A DNA stretch of 64,000 nt from Streptomyces sp. NWU339 (GTDB lineage Bacteria; Actinomycetota; Actinomycetes; Streptomycetales; Streptomycetaceae): the NCBI RefSeq assembly GCF_003143855.1, contig NZ_QFRK01000021.1, positions 80,021 through 144,020 of the forward strand, read 5' to 3'. Positions within the stretch are counted from its first letter, which is position 1, and every line of letters begins with the position of its first letter. Position numbers and translations under genes: made by a program. The notes below the pieces were generated by a model that saw nothing but the letters and a program-made list of their open reading frames with translations, ran no database searches and had not been told where the DNA came from. Positions 8,494 to 16,491 of the stretch are shown here, one piece after another.

Positions 8494-9723
8494 CTACAGT
8501 GCCACGCCGAGCAGGGCGTCCACCGCGCGGGAGACGATGCCGGGCGCGCCCGCGTCCGTCCCGCCGTTCTGCTCCTGGGTCACGGCCCAGCGGTCGACGG
8601 CGGCCAGGGCGGCCGGGGCGTCCAGGTCGTTGGACAGGGCCTCGCGGATCTCCTCCACGAGCGCCTCGGCGGGCGGACCGTCGGGGCGGGAGACGGCGGC
8701 CCGCCAGTGTTCGAGCCGGATCCCGGCATCCAGGAGGACCTGGTCCGTCCATTCCCAGTCGGCGCGGTAGTGGTGGGCGAGCAGCGCCAGCCGGATCGCC
8801 GCCGGGTCGACGCCGTCGCGCCGCAGCCGGGACACGAAGACCAGGTTGCCCTTGGACTTGGACATCTTCTCGCCGTGCAGGGCGACCATGCCGGCGTGGA
8901 CGTACGCCTTGGCCATGGGGAACTCGCCGGTGAGCACCTGGGCGTGCGAGGCGCCCATCTCGTGGTGCGGGAAGACCAGGTCGGAACCGCCGCCCTGGAC
9001 GTCGAAGCCCATGCCCAGATGGTCGAGGGCGATGGCCACGCACTCGATGTGCCAACCGGGTCGGCCCCTGCCGAGCGACCCGCCGTCCCAGCTGGGTTCG
9101 CCCTCGCGGGCGGCCATCCAGAGCATCGGGTCGAGGGGGTTCTTCTTGCCCGGGCGGTCCGGGTCGCCGCCGCGTTCGGCGGACAGCAGCCGCATGGCGG
9201 CCGCGTCGAGGTTCGAGACCCGCCCGAAGTTCGGGTCGGACTCCACGGAGAAGTAGACGTCGTCATCGAGTTCGTACGCCGCGCCGAGGTCGCGCAGTCG
9301 TTCGACGAGCGGGACGATGCCGGGTATCGCCTCCACCGCGCCTATGTACTGCTGCGGCGGCAGCATCCGCAGGGCCGTCATGTCCTCGCGGAAGAGCCGG
9401 GTCTCCCGCTCGGCGAGCGCGGCCCAGTCGACGCCGTCCCGCTCGGCCCGCTCCAGCAGCGGGTCGTCGATGTCGGTGACGTTCTGGACGTAATGGACCT
9501 GCCGCTTGGTGTCGAGCCACACGCGCTGCACGAGGTCGAACGCGTTGTACGTCGCGGCGTGTCCGATGTGGGTGGCGTCGTACGGGGTGATGCCGCAGAC
9601 GTAGATACGGGCGACGGGGCCGGGGTCGAGCGGGGTCAGGCCCCCGGTCGCGGTGTCGTGGATCCTCAGGTCGCGCCCCTGACCGGGAAGGGCGGGGACC
9701 TCGGAAGCGGGCCAGGCATGCAT
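8494..9723 (-). CDS. mshC: Mycothiol ligase MshC
   Basis: ATP-dependent ligase joining cysteine to glucosaminyl-inositol, the penultimate step of mycothiol synthesis. It is 409 residues, the expected size, and is a cysteinyl-tRNA synthetase homologue without the tRNA-binding part. Zinc ligands Cys43, Cys228 and His253 or His254, the THIGH motif at 51-55 and KMSKS at 286-290 are visible. It is the last gene of a leftward run with a kinase-like protein, DUF3090 and a phosphomutase-like protein. That order recurs in mycothiol-producing actinomycetes as I recall it, which distinguishes MshC from a true CysS. Confidence 0.94.
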   Translation of the reverse strand: MHAWPASEVPALPGQGRDLRIHDTATGGLTPLDPGPVARIYVCGITPYDATHIGHAATYNAFDLVQRVWLDTKRQVHYVQNVTDIDDPLLERAERDGVDWAALAERETRLFREDMTALRMLPPQQYIGAVEAIPGIVPLVERLRDLGAAYELDDDVYFSVESDPNFGRVSNLDAAAMRLLSAERGGDPDRPGKKNPLDPMLWMAAREGEPSWDGGSLGRGRPGWHIECVAIALDHLGMGFDVQGGGSDLVFPHHEMGASHAQVLTGEFPMAKAYVHAGMVALHGEKMSKSKGNLVFVSRLRRDGVDPAAIRLALLAHHYRADWEWTDQVLLDAGIRLEHWRAAVSRPDGPPAEALVEEIREALSNDLDAPAALAAVDRWAVTQEQNGGTDAGAPGIVSRAVDALLGVAL

Positions 9724-9849
9724 CTCATGAGCGTAACCGGACCGCGGTCCCCAATACGAACCGGAGCAGCTCGGACGACCGAGAAGGCACTCTTGCGCAT
9801 CCCCGCCGGACGTGCCCCGTCACGCGGGAGCCGTGTGCCGGCGCCCGGG

Positions 9850-10683
9850 TCAGACGGGTGGCCAGGGAATCGCCGGCCACCGGCCGCCGGGCTGCGGATG
9901 GGCGCCGGAGGCGAGCAGGGACGCCACCCGCGCGCGGGTGGCGTCGATCTCCGCGCGGGTGATCAGCGGGGCCAGCGAGGCGGCCAGCGCGCCGCCTTCG
10001 GCGAGTGCCTTCCCGAGGACCTCGAGGACGTCGCGTACCTCCTCGGTCAGCGGTTCCCCCGCCCAGCCCCACAGCAGGGTGCGCAGCTTGTCCTCGGCGT
10101 TGAAGGTGACCCCGTGGTCGATGCCGTAGAGCCGGCCGTCCCGCGTGGGCAGAAGGTGCCCGCCCTTGCGGTCGGCGTTGTTGATCACCGCGTCGAGCAC
10201 GGCCAGCCGCCGCAGCCGTACGTCGTCGGCGTGCACGAGCAGCGCGGTGCGTCCCTCGCCCACCTCGGCGAACCCGACCGCCTTCCAGCCGGGTCCGGGC
10301 TCCTCCCGGTCCACCAGCGCGAGCAGTTCCGCCTCCGGCGTGGCCTCGATCCACAGCTGGCACATGCCCTCGCCGTGCGGCCCGTCCCGCAGCACGGTGG
10401 GCGGCACCAGTCCCCAACCGGTCGCCTCGGACACCTGGTACGCCGCGACCTCGCGCCCGGCGAGCGTCCCGTCGGGGAAGTCCCACAGGGGGCGCTCCCC
10501 CGCGACGGGCTTGTAGACGCAGGCGGCCTCGCGGCCCTCGTGGGTCACGGTGCAGTACAGCGCCGCGTTCGACGCCTCACGGATGCGTCCGCGAACGGTC
10601 AGTTCGCCCTCGGCGAGCAGCACCGCGTCGGCGGGGTCGGCGGTGGTCACGCCCCGCGGCGGTATCCGTTCTGGCGCGGACAT
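9850..10683 (-). CDS. SCO1664-family kinase-like protein
   Basis: 277 residues, resembling the conserved actinobacterial family named after SCO1664, with a weak likeness to PI3/PI4-type kinases: VINNADRKGGHLL followed by LYGIDHGVTFN looks like catalytic and metal-binding loops. The substrate is unknown. The ATG at 10683 has GGAAGGA six bases upstream and overlaps the end of the DUF3090 gene by 37 bases; a GTG at 10650 would instead give a GTGA overlap. Its place between DUF3090 and mshC suggests a link to mycothiol or thiol metabolism, but that is inference. Confidence 0.8.
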   Translation of the reverse strand: MSAPERIPPRGVTTADPADAVLLAEGELTVRGRIREASNAALYCTVTHEGREAACVYKPVAGERPLWDFPDGTLAGREVAAYQVSEATGWGLVPPTVLRDGPHGEGMCQLWIEATPEAELLALVDREEPGPGWKAVGFAEVGEGRTALLVHADDVRLRRLAVLDAVINNADRKGGHLLPTRDGRLYGIDHGVTFNAEDKLRTLLWGWAGEPLTEEVRDVLEVLGKALAEGGALAASLAPLITRAEIDATRARVASLLASGAHPQPGGRWPAIPWPPV

Positions 10684-11237
10684 ACGTGTCCTTCCGGGTC
10701 GAGGGGGAGGCTGCACAGCGGGCACGGCGGCCGTCCCGCGTTGACGACGTCGAGGGCACGCTTGGCGAAGGCACGGGCCTGGACACCGGTGAGCCGGACC
10801 CTGAGCATAGGGGGCCCGTTCTCCTCGTCCTGGAGCAGCCGCTCCTCCGCCTCGGCGAGGTCCTCCTCGGACTCGGCGTCCAGTTCGACGAGTGCCTGCG
10901 CCTCGACGATCATGCACTCCTCCTCGCCGTCCCAGGCGAGGGCCATGGTGCCGACGCGGAACTCCTCCTCCACCGGGGAGTCCAACGGGGCGGTGTCGGC
11001 GATCTCGGCCGGTGCCACGGCGGGCACCGCGGCGCTGCCCCCGCTACGGCGCACGACCTCGTCGAGCAGTTCGTCCATGCGCTCGGCGAGCGCGGCGACC
11101 TGGGTCTTCTCCAGAGCCACGCTGGTCACCCGGGAGCCGGCTGAGGCCTGGAGGAAGAACGTACGGCGCCCTGGCAGTCCGACCGTACCGGCCACGAAAC
11201 GTTCCGGCTGGTCGTAGAGGAACACCTGACGGGACAC
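10647..11237 (-). CDS. DUF3090 family protein
   Basis: 196-residue conserved actinobacterial protein of unknown function. It begins SRQVFLYDQPERFVAGTVG and has a C-terminal CPLCSLPLDPEGHVCPRQNG segment whose three Cys and a His look like a small zinc ribbon. The middle is acidic. The GTG at 11237 is preferred over an upstream TTG because it has GGAG nearby and begins at the conserved N-terminus. It overlaps the next gene, which implies co-translation. The function is not known; co-occurrence with mshC is the main hint. Confidence 0.85.
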   Translation of the reverse strand: MSRQVFLYDQPERFVAGTVGLPGRRTFFLQASAGSRVTSVALEKTQVAALAERMDELLDEVVRRSGGSAAVPAVAPAEIADTAPLDSPVEEEFRVGTMALAWDGEEECMIVEAQALVELDAESEEDLAEAEERLLQDEENGPPMLRVRLTGVQARAFAKRALDVVNAGRPPCPLCSLPLDPEGHVCPRQNGYRRGA

Positions 11238-11339
11238 GTCCTGTCTCCATTGAGAGTTGTGGGTACGGGGATCAGCCAAGACGGCTGCGACGACTGAGAC
11301 GGCGCTGCTGTGACCGCTTCACCCTACTGCGGCCGACGA

Positions 11340-12026
11340 TCACGGTGCGCCCGCACCGCCCCCGACCGGGGCGTCGTCGGCGGGCGGCTCCTCGCGCGGC
11401 ACCAGGGAGGCGAAGTCACCGGTGTCGCCGAGCCGGACGAGGTAGGGGCGCAGCCGTGTGTAGCGGATCGCGGTGATGGAACACGGCTCCACGGAGATCC
11501 GCTGAAAGAGGTCGAGATGAAGTCCGAGCGCGTCCGCGACGAGGGACTTGATGATGTCCCCGTGCGAGCACATGAGGTACACGGCGTCGGGGCCGTGATC
11601 GCGTTCCACGCGCGCGTTCCACTCGCGCACCGCCTCGGCGACGCGTGTCTGCATGGCGCGCATGGACTCCCCGCCGGGGAAGGCGGCCGCCGAGGGATGG
11701 GCCTGCACCACCTCCATGAGGGGTTCGTCCTTCAGTTCGGCGAGCTTGCGGCCGGTCCAGTCGCCGTAGTGGCACTCCCCGATGCGCTCGTCGGTGTGGG
11801 CGGTGAGGCCGGGCCGGGCCCTCAGCAGCGGCTGGATCGTCTCCTGGCAGCGCTGGAGAGGGCTGGCGACGATCTCGGAGAGGGGCAGTTCGGCGAGCCG
11901 TCCGGGCAGCGCGGCGGCCTGCGCGGCCCCGCGTTCGTCCAGGGCGACGCCGGGCGACCAGCCGGCGAGCAGTCCCTCGGTGTTGGCGGTGGATCGTCCG
12001 TGCCGGACCAGGAGCAACGTGGGCAT
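11340..12026 (-). CDS. Histidine phosphatase (MSMEG_4193-type phosphomutase-like)
   Basis: 228-residue histidine-phosphatase superfamily protein. The phospho-accepting motif LLVRHGRST is at residues 4-12, the second-half ERIGECHYGDWTG carries the conserved Glu, and MCSHGDII supplies the second catalytic His. It belongs with the MSMEG_4193-type family of mycothiol producers by context; the substrate is unknown. There is no ribosome site, but TACCCT lies seven bases before the ATG, so the mRNA may be leaderless. It is the first gene of the four-gene leftward operon ending in mshC and is divergent from corA. The C-terminal 20 residues are a Pro/Gly-rich tail. Confidence 0.88.
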   Translation of the reverse strand: MPTLLLVRHGRSTANTEGLLAGWSPGVALDERGAAQAAALPGRLAELPLSEIVASPLQRCQETIQPLLRARPGLTAHTDERIGECHYGDWTGRKLAELKDEPLMEVVQAHPSAAAFPGGESMRAMQTRVAEAVREWNARVERDHGPDAVYLMCSHGDIIKSLVADALGLHLDLFQRISVEPCSITAIRYTRLRPYLVRLGDTGDFASLVPREEPPADDAPVGGGAGAP

Positions 12027-12112
12027 GCGGACCAGGGTAGGCGCACGCGCGGGTGTGCCGTCAGGTGCTGTGCCGGGTGTGCCGGCCGGCCGGTGAAGGG
12101 AGAACGCGTTCC

Positions 12113-13142
12113 GTGATCGTCGACTGTGCCATCTACCGGGACGGGCACCGTACGGAGGGGCCCGAGGACTTCTCCGGCGCGCTGGAGGACGCACGGGCGG
12201 CGAAGGGTTTCGTCTGGATCGGGCTGCACGAGCCGACGACGGACGAGTTCGCCCTGGTCTCGCGGGAGTTCGGCCTTCATCCTCCCCCATAGCCCTGAAC
12301 GGGCATGGGAGGCGCCCCCAGCGGTCGAGGACGCCCTCAAGGCACATCAGCGGCCCAAGCTGGAGGTGTACGACGACTCGCTGTTCATGGTCCTCAAGCC
12401 GGTCGATTACGAGCCGGACGGTGCCGTCGTCTCCACCGGCGAGATCATGATCTTCCTGGGCGACTCGTTCGTGGTGACCGTCCGGCACGGCGAGGGCTCC
12501 CCGCTGGACACCGTACGCAGCCGGCTGGAGCACGAACCGGAGCTGCTGGGCAAAGGACCGACGTCGGTGGTGTACGCGATCGCCGACGCCGCCGTCGACC
12601 ACTATCTCGTCGTGGCGACCGAGCTGCAGACCGATCTGGAGGAGCTGGAGGCGGAGGTCTTCTCACCGGAGGGCGCCGGCACCCGGCTCACCGCGTCCCG
12701 GATCTACACCTTCAAGCGGCATGTCCTGGAGTTCCGCCGGGCGAGCGGGCCGCTGACAATGCCGATGGCGCGGCTGACGGAGGCGGGCGCGTTCGGTGCG
12801 GCGGTGCCCTTCGTGTCCAAGAAGGCACGTCCCTTCTTCCGTGACGTGCACGACCACCTCACGCGCGTGAACGATTCCGCGGAGGGGATGGACCGGTTGG
12901 TCTCGGACATCCTCTCGGCGCATCTGGCCCAGGTGAGCGTCCGTCAGAACGACGACATGCGGAAGATCTCCGCGTGGGCGGCCATGGCCGCGATCCCCAC
13001 CATGCTCGCGGGGATCTACGGCATGAACTTCGAGCACATGCCGGAACTGCGGTGGGAGTGGTCCTATCCGGCGGTGATCCTGGTGATGGCCGCGCTGGAG
13101 GTGCTCCTGTACCGGTTGTTCAAGCGGCGCGGGTGGATGTAG
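12113..13142 (+). pseudogene. corA: CorA-type Mg2+ transporter, frame broken by an insertion
   Basis: Two reading frames together make a complete CorA. Codons from the GTG at 12113 encode the start, up to VSREFGLHP, then hit TAG at 12290-12292. A second frame resumes at AVEDALKAHQRPKLEVYDD and runs to 13142 with the cytoplasmic domain, the GIYGMNF (GMN) selectivity motif and two C-terminal membrane segments. Family members read HPLAVEDA here. Instead a 40-base stretch at 12281-12320 replaces about six bases, a net gain of 34 that breaks the frame. The gene is probably inactive unless expressed by frameshifting, reinitiation, or unless the assembly is wrong. Confidence 0.85.
12281..12320. repeat. 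Short palindromic insertion inside corA
   Basis: The inserted 40 bases contain an imperfect inverted repeat (CCTCCC..ATAGCCC, then TGAA, then CGGGCATGGGAGG) followed by CGCCCCC. It looks like the small REP-like palindromes scattered in Streptomyces genomes. It carries no gene, and only one copy is in this window. Confidence 0.65.
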
Positions 13143-13165
13143 CGGGGCGTGGGCCCGTCCGGGGG

Positions 13166-13954
13166 TCAGGCGAACTCGGGCGCGCTGCTCGCGGGGTCGC
13201 CCAGGGCGTCGCGGCGTTCCGGCATCCTCAGGGAGACCATGCGGCGCCAGCCGCCCAGGCGCTCGTAGGCGTACACCGCGTGGATGCCGGCCGCCAGGAG
13301 CGCCCCTCTGGCCCGGGACCAGCCGAGGATGTCTCCCATCCGGGCCATCACCGCGAGGCTGACGTCGCGGTGGACGCGGATCTCGGCGAGCGCGCACGCG
13401 CACAGGGTGCGCTGGATGGCTCGGCCGTGCCCGGCGTACGCGAGGCGCAGCAGTTCCTCGTGGCAGTAGGCGAGGTGGCTGTCCTCGTCGTGGGAGATCA
13501 TCGTGACGGCGCGGCCGAGTTCGGGGTGGTCGGCGAAGTGCTTGCGGAGCAGTTCCATCTGCTCGGAGGCGCGCTGCTCGGTGACGCGGCTGTGCGCGAG
13601 ATAGGTGACGATGTCCTGGACGGTGAGCGGTTCGTCGCGCCTGAGCTTGTCGTGCGCCAGGCCGATACCGCTCCGCTCGAGGAGCATGGTGTAGTCGGTC
13701 TCGGGCGGGACGGGGACCGGTCGCACACCGCGCTTCTTCATCAGGGCGTTGAAGATACGTCCGTGCTTGTCCTCGTCGGCGCCGTGCCTGGTGATCTTGG
13801 GGGCGAGTCCGCGCTGGCTCTCCGGAACCAGGGCCGCGATCCGGGCGTTCTCCCAGCCGCCCTGCGACTCGCCGCTGGCGGCGATGGAGCAGAACAGCGC
13901 GAAGGAGTCGTCGTCGTCGAGGATCTCCTGGAACAGACTCTTGGCCGACAGCAT
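13166..13954 (-). CDS. Ferritin-like diiron protein of unknown function
   Basis: 262 residues, mostly helical. Paired acidic/His motifs typical of ferritin-like four-helix bundles are visible: ADEDKHGRIFNAL near residue 65 and SHDEDSHLAYCHEELLRL near residue 160. It is a conserved Streptomyces protein whose role (oxygenase, oxidase or iron handling) cannot be decided from sequence. The ATG at 13954 was chosen because GAGAGGG lies just upstream; an in-frame start ten codons earlier lacks support. Its promoter side carries the 15-base tandem repeat at 13991-14057. It is convergent with corA. Confidence 0.8.
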   Translation of the reverse strand: MLSAKSLFQEILDDDDSFALFCSIAASGESQGGWENARIAALVPESQRGLAPKITRHGADEDKHGRIFNALMKKRGVRPVPVPPETDYTMLLERSGIGLAHDKLRRDEPLTVQDIVTYLAHSRVTEQRASEQMELLRKHFADHPELGRAVTMISHDEDSHLAYCHEELLRLAYAGHGRAIQRTLCACALAEIRVHRDVSLAVMARMGDILGWSRARGALLAAGIHAVYAYERLGGWRRMVSLRMPERRDALGDPASSAPEFA

Positions 13955-13990
13955 CTTGGGCCCCTCTCCACGACGATTCCGCACGTTCCC

Positions 13991-14057
13991 TGGTCCGGTG
14001 TTCCGTGGTCCGGTGTTCCGTGGTCCGGTGTTCCGTGGTCCGGTGTTCCGTGGTCCG
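13991..14057. repeat. 15-base tandem repeat, 4.5 copies
   Basis: Four exact copies of TGGTCCGGTGTTCCG plus seven bases of a fifth lie 36 bases upstream of the ferritin-like gene start, in its leader or promoter. The 314-base gap 13955-14268 also holds the terminator at 14186-14228 and no gene. Confidence 0.95.
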
Positions 14058-14185
14058 CGAAGAACGAGTCAATTGCGAGGAGGCGCGCACGGCAACAGGT
14101 GTGCCCGGTAACTCCGCCAAAAGGAGGACGGGCGCGGGGACACGGGGGCGTAACCGGAGGGGGCCGCCGGGCGTTGTGGTGGGGG

Positions 14186-14228
14186 ACGGCCGTGGCGGGG
14201 AGGACCCCCGAGCCCCCGCCACGGCCGT
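14186..14228 (-). terminator. Terminator of the F420-type oxidoreductase gene
   Basis: Perfect 15-base arms (14186-14200 and 14214-14228) lie 41 bases beyond the stop codon of the leftward gene at 14269. Confidence 0.8.
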
Positions 14229-14268
14229 GGAGACTTCACCCGCGGCACCCGGCGCCCCGGGACAGGGC

Positions 14269-15324
14269 CTACGCGAGGCCCGCGTGCTCCAGCGCCTCGG
14301 TGCCGGCGCGCAGGGAGGCGAGGCGCTCGTCGAGCGTGAAGCCCGCGGGGGCGAGGGTGAGGGTGGTGACCCCCGCTGCCGCATAGGCCTTCATCCGGTC
14401 CGCGATGCGGTCCACGGAGCCGAGCAGCGTCGTGGAGTCGATCAGGTCGTGCGGCACGGCCGCGGCGGCGCCCTGCTTGTCGCCCGACAGGTACTTGTCC
14501 TGGATCTCGGCGGCTTCCCGCTCGTAGCCCATGCGCCCGGCGAGCTGGTTGTAGAAGTTCTGCTTGCGGCTGCCCATGCCCCCGACGTACAGCGCGGTGT
14601 AGGGACGGAAGGTGTCGGCGAGGGCGGCGACGTCCTTGTCGTCGCCGACGGCGAGCGGGAGCGTGGGGCAGATGTCGAAGCCGTCGAGGGTCTTGCCGGC
14701 CTTCTCGCGGCCCGCCCTGATGTGCTTGACGGCGGTGTCCTCGAGGTGGTCGGCGGAGGGGAAGATCAGCAGCGCGCCGTCGGCGATCTCACCGGTCTGC
14801 TCGAGGTTCTTCGGGCCGATCGCGGCGATGTAGAGGGGGATGTGCTCGCGCTGCGGGTGCACGGTGAGCTTGATGGGCTTGCCCGGACCGCCGGGCAGGG
14901 GCAGGGTCCAGTGCTCACCGTCGTGGGAGAGACGCTCGCGCGTCATGGCCTTGCGGACGATCTCGACGTACTCGCGGGTCCGCGAGAGGGGCTTGTCGAA
15001 CTTGACGCCGTACCAGCCCTCGGAGACCTGCGGGCCGGACACGCCGAGACCGAGGCGGAACCGGCCGCCGGAGAGGGAGTCGAGGGTGGCGGCGGTCATC
15101 GCGGTCATCGCGGGCTGGCGGGCGGGGATCTGGAAGATGGCCGAGCCGACGTCGATCCGCTCGGTCTGGGCGGCGACCCAGGTGAGCACGGTGGCCGCGT
15201 CGGAGCCGTAGGCCTCGGCGGCCCAGCAGACCGCGTATCCCAGGCGGTCGGCCTCCTGTGCCACGGCGAGGTTGTCCGAGTCCATTCCGGCACCCCAGTA
15301 GCCGAGGTTGATCCCGAGTTTCAT
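14269..15324 (-). CDS. LLM-class F420-dependent oxidoreductase
   Basis: 351-residue TIM-barrel protein of the luciferase-like F420-dependent family. It shows the N-terminal KLGINLGYWGAG, the GGRFRLGLGVSGP segment before the active site, and a C-terminal cofactor-binding region. These proteins use F420H2 or FMNH2; the substrate cannot be predicted. The ATG follows AGGGGAGAGGG. It stands alone with its own terminator and is divergent from the aldo/keto reductase. Confidence 0.88.
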   Translation of the reverse strand: MKLGINLGYWGAGMDSDNLAVAQEADRLGYAVCWAAEAYGSDAATVLTWVAAQTERIDVGSAIFQIPARQPAMTAMTAATLDSLSGGRFRLGLGVSGPQVSEGWYGVKFDKPLSRTREYVEIVRKAMTRERLSHDGEHWTLPLPGGPGKPIKLTVHPQREHIPLYIAAIGPKNLEQTGEIADGALLIFPSADHLEDTAVKHIRAGREKAGKTLDGFDICPTLPLAVGDDKDVAALADTFRPYTALYVGGMGSRKQNFYNQLAGRMGYEREAAEIQDKYLSGDKQGAAAAVPHDLIDSTTLLGSVDRIADRMKAYAAAGVTTLTLAPAGFTLDERLASLRAGTEALEHAGLA

Positions 15325-15454
15325 GACCCTCTCCCCTTACTCGTCAGTAACGTCGCTTGCGGTGACCCTATACCGCCGACGGCCGGGCCGGGGGGCGGTG
15401 CCGCGCCGTGGGAGACCGGGCCGGGTGGGACCTGGGGAAACCCGGGGGAATCAG

Positions 15455-15463
15455 TTGTCCACA
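15455..15463 (+). promoter_or_regulatory. Single consensus DnaA box
   Basis: TTGTCCACA, the preferred Streptomyces DnaA box, lies about 40 bases before the aldo/keto reductase start. A lone nine-base match can arise by chance. Confidence 0.35.
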
Positions 15464-15504
15464 GGTACCCACACCGCAGGTGTCGGCCAGTAATCTCGGC
15501 GTTC

Positions 15505-16491
15505 ATGGAGCAGAGGCATCTCGGCCGTACCGGCCTGCGCGTGTCCCGCATCGGTCTCGGGACCCTGACCTGGGGTCGGGACACCGACGAGCACGACGCC
15601 GCGGACCTCTTGAAGACGTTCTGGGAAGCGGGCGGGACCCTCGTCGACACCGCCGACGTGTACGGCGACGGGGAGGCCGAGTACCTGCTCGGGCAGCTCA
15701 TGGACGGGCTGGTGCCGCGCCGGGACCTCGTCATCTCGACGAAGGCCGGGAGCGTACCGGACCCGGAGCGCAGATTCGACGGCTCGCGCGGCCATCTGCT
15801 CTCCGCGCTGGACGCCTCGCTCGCCCGTCTCGGCACCGATCACGTCGACGTGTGGCACGTCCACGCCTACGACCCCTCCACCCCGCTGGACGAGACGCTC
15901 CAGGCCCTCGACATCGCCGTCGCCAGCGGGCGTGCCCGCTATGCCGGGGTGTCCAACTTCTGCGGCTGGCAACTGGCCAAGGCGGCGACCTGGCAGCTCG
16001 CCGCGCCGGGGGTGCGGGCCCGGTTGGCGAGTACCCAGATGGAGTACTCGCTGCTCCAGCGGGGCGTGGAGCGGGAGGTGCTGCCGGCGGCCGTCGACAC
16101 GGGGATCGGGATCCTGCCGTCCTCGCCGCTCGGGCGGGGCGTACTGACCGGCAAGTACCGGGGCGACGCCTTGCCGCCGGACTCGCGGGGTGCCTCCGAG
16201 CACATGGCGCCGTTCGTCGCGCCGTATCTCGACGACACGGCGAGCAGGATCGTGGACGCCGTGACCACGGCGGCGGACGGGCTCGCCGTGACCGCGCTCC
16301 AGGTCGCCCTCGCGTGGGTGCGGGACCGCCCGGGCGTGGCCGCTCCCATCGTCGGCGCGCGCAACGCCCGGCAGCTCGCGGCGGCACTGTCAGTGGAGGC
16401 GCTTAGTCTTCCTGACGAGATCTGCCGGGCGCTCGACGACGTGTCGGCGCCCGTGCACCGCTATCCCGATCACGACTGGAGCACGCTGTGA
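15505..16491 (+). CDS. Aldo/keto reductase
   Basis: 328-residue NADPH-dependent reductase barrel. The catalytic set is visible: Asp and Tyr in DTADVYGDGEAEYL, Lys in VISTKAGS and His in DVWHVHAYD. The C-terminal cofactor loop is GARNARQL. The substrate is unknown. No ribosome site precedes the ATG; TAATCT eight bases upstream suggests a leaderless transcript. The stop overlaps the GTG of the next gene (GTGA), so the two are translationally coupled. Confidence 0.9.
   Translation: MEQRHLGRTGLRVSRIGLGTLTWGRDTDEHDAADLLKTFWEAGGTLVDTADVYGDGEAEYLLGQLMDGLVPRRDLVISTKAGSVPDPERRFDGSRGHLLSALDASLARLGTDHVDVWHVHAYDPSTPLDETLQALDIAVASGRARYAGVSNFCGWQLAKAATWQLAAPGVRARLASTQMEYSLLQRGVEREVLPAAVDTGIGILPSSPLGRGVLTGKYRGDALPPDSRGASEHMAPFVAPYLDDTASRIVDAVTTAADGLAVTALQVALAWVRDRPGVAAPIVGARNARQLAAALSVEALSLPDEICRALDDVSAPVHRYPDHDWSTL

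Noticed and set aside
8431..11217. 928-codon plus-strand frame across mshC and its neighbours
   Set aside because: It runs antisense to three recognisable genes and shows no family features.
12281..12320. Insertion sequence in corA
   Set aside because: Only 40 bases, with no transposase and no clear target-site duplication.
13991..14057. CRISPR array
   Set aside because: The 15-base units are directly adjacent with no spacers, and there are no cas genes.
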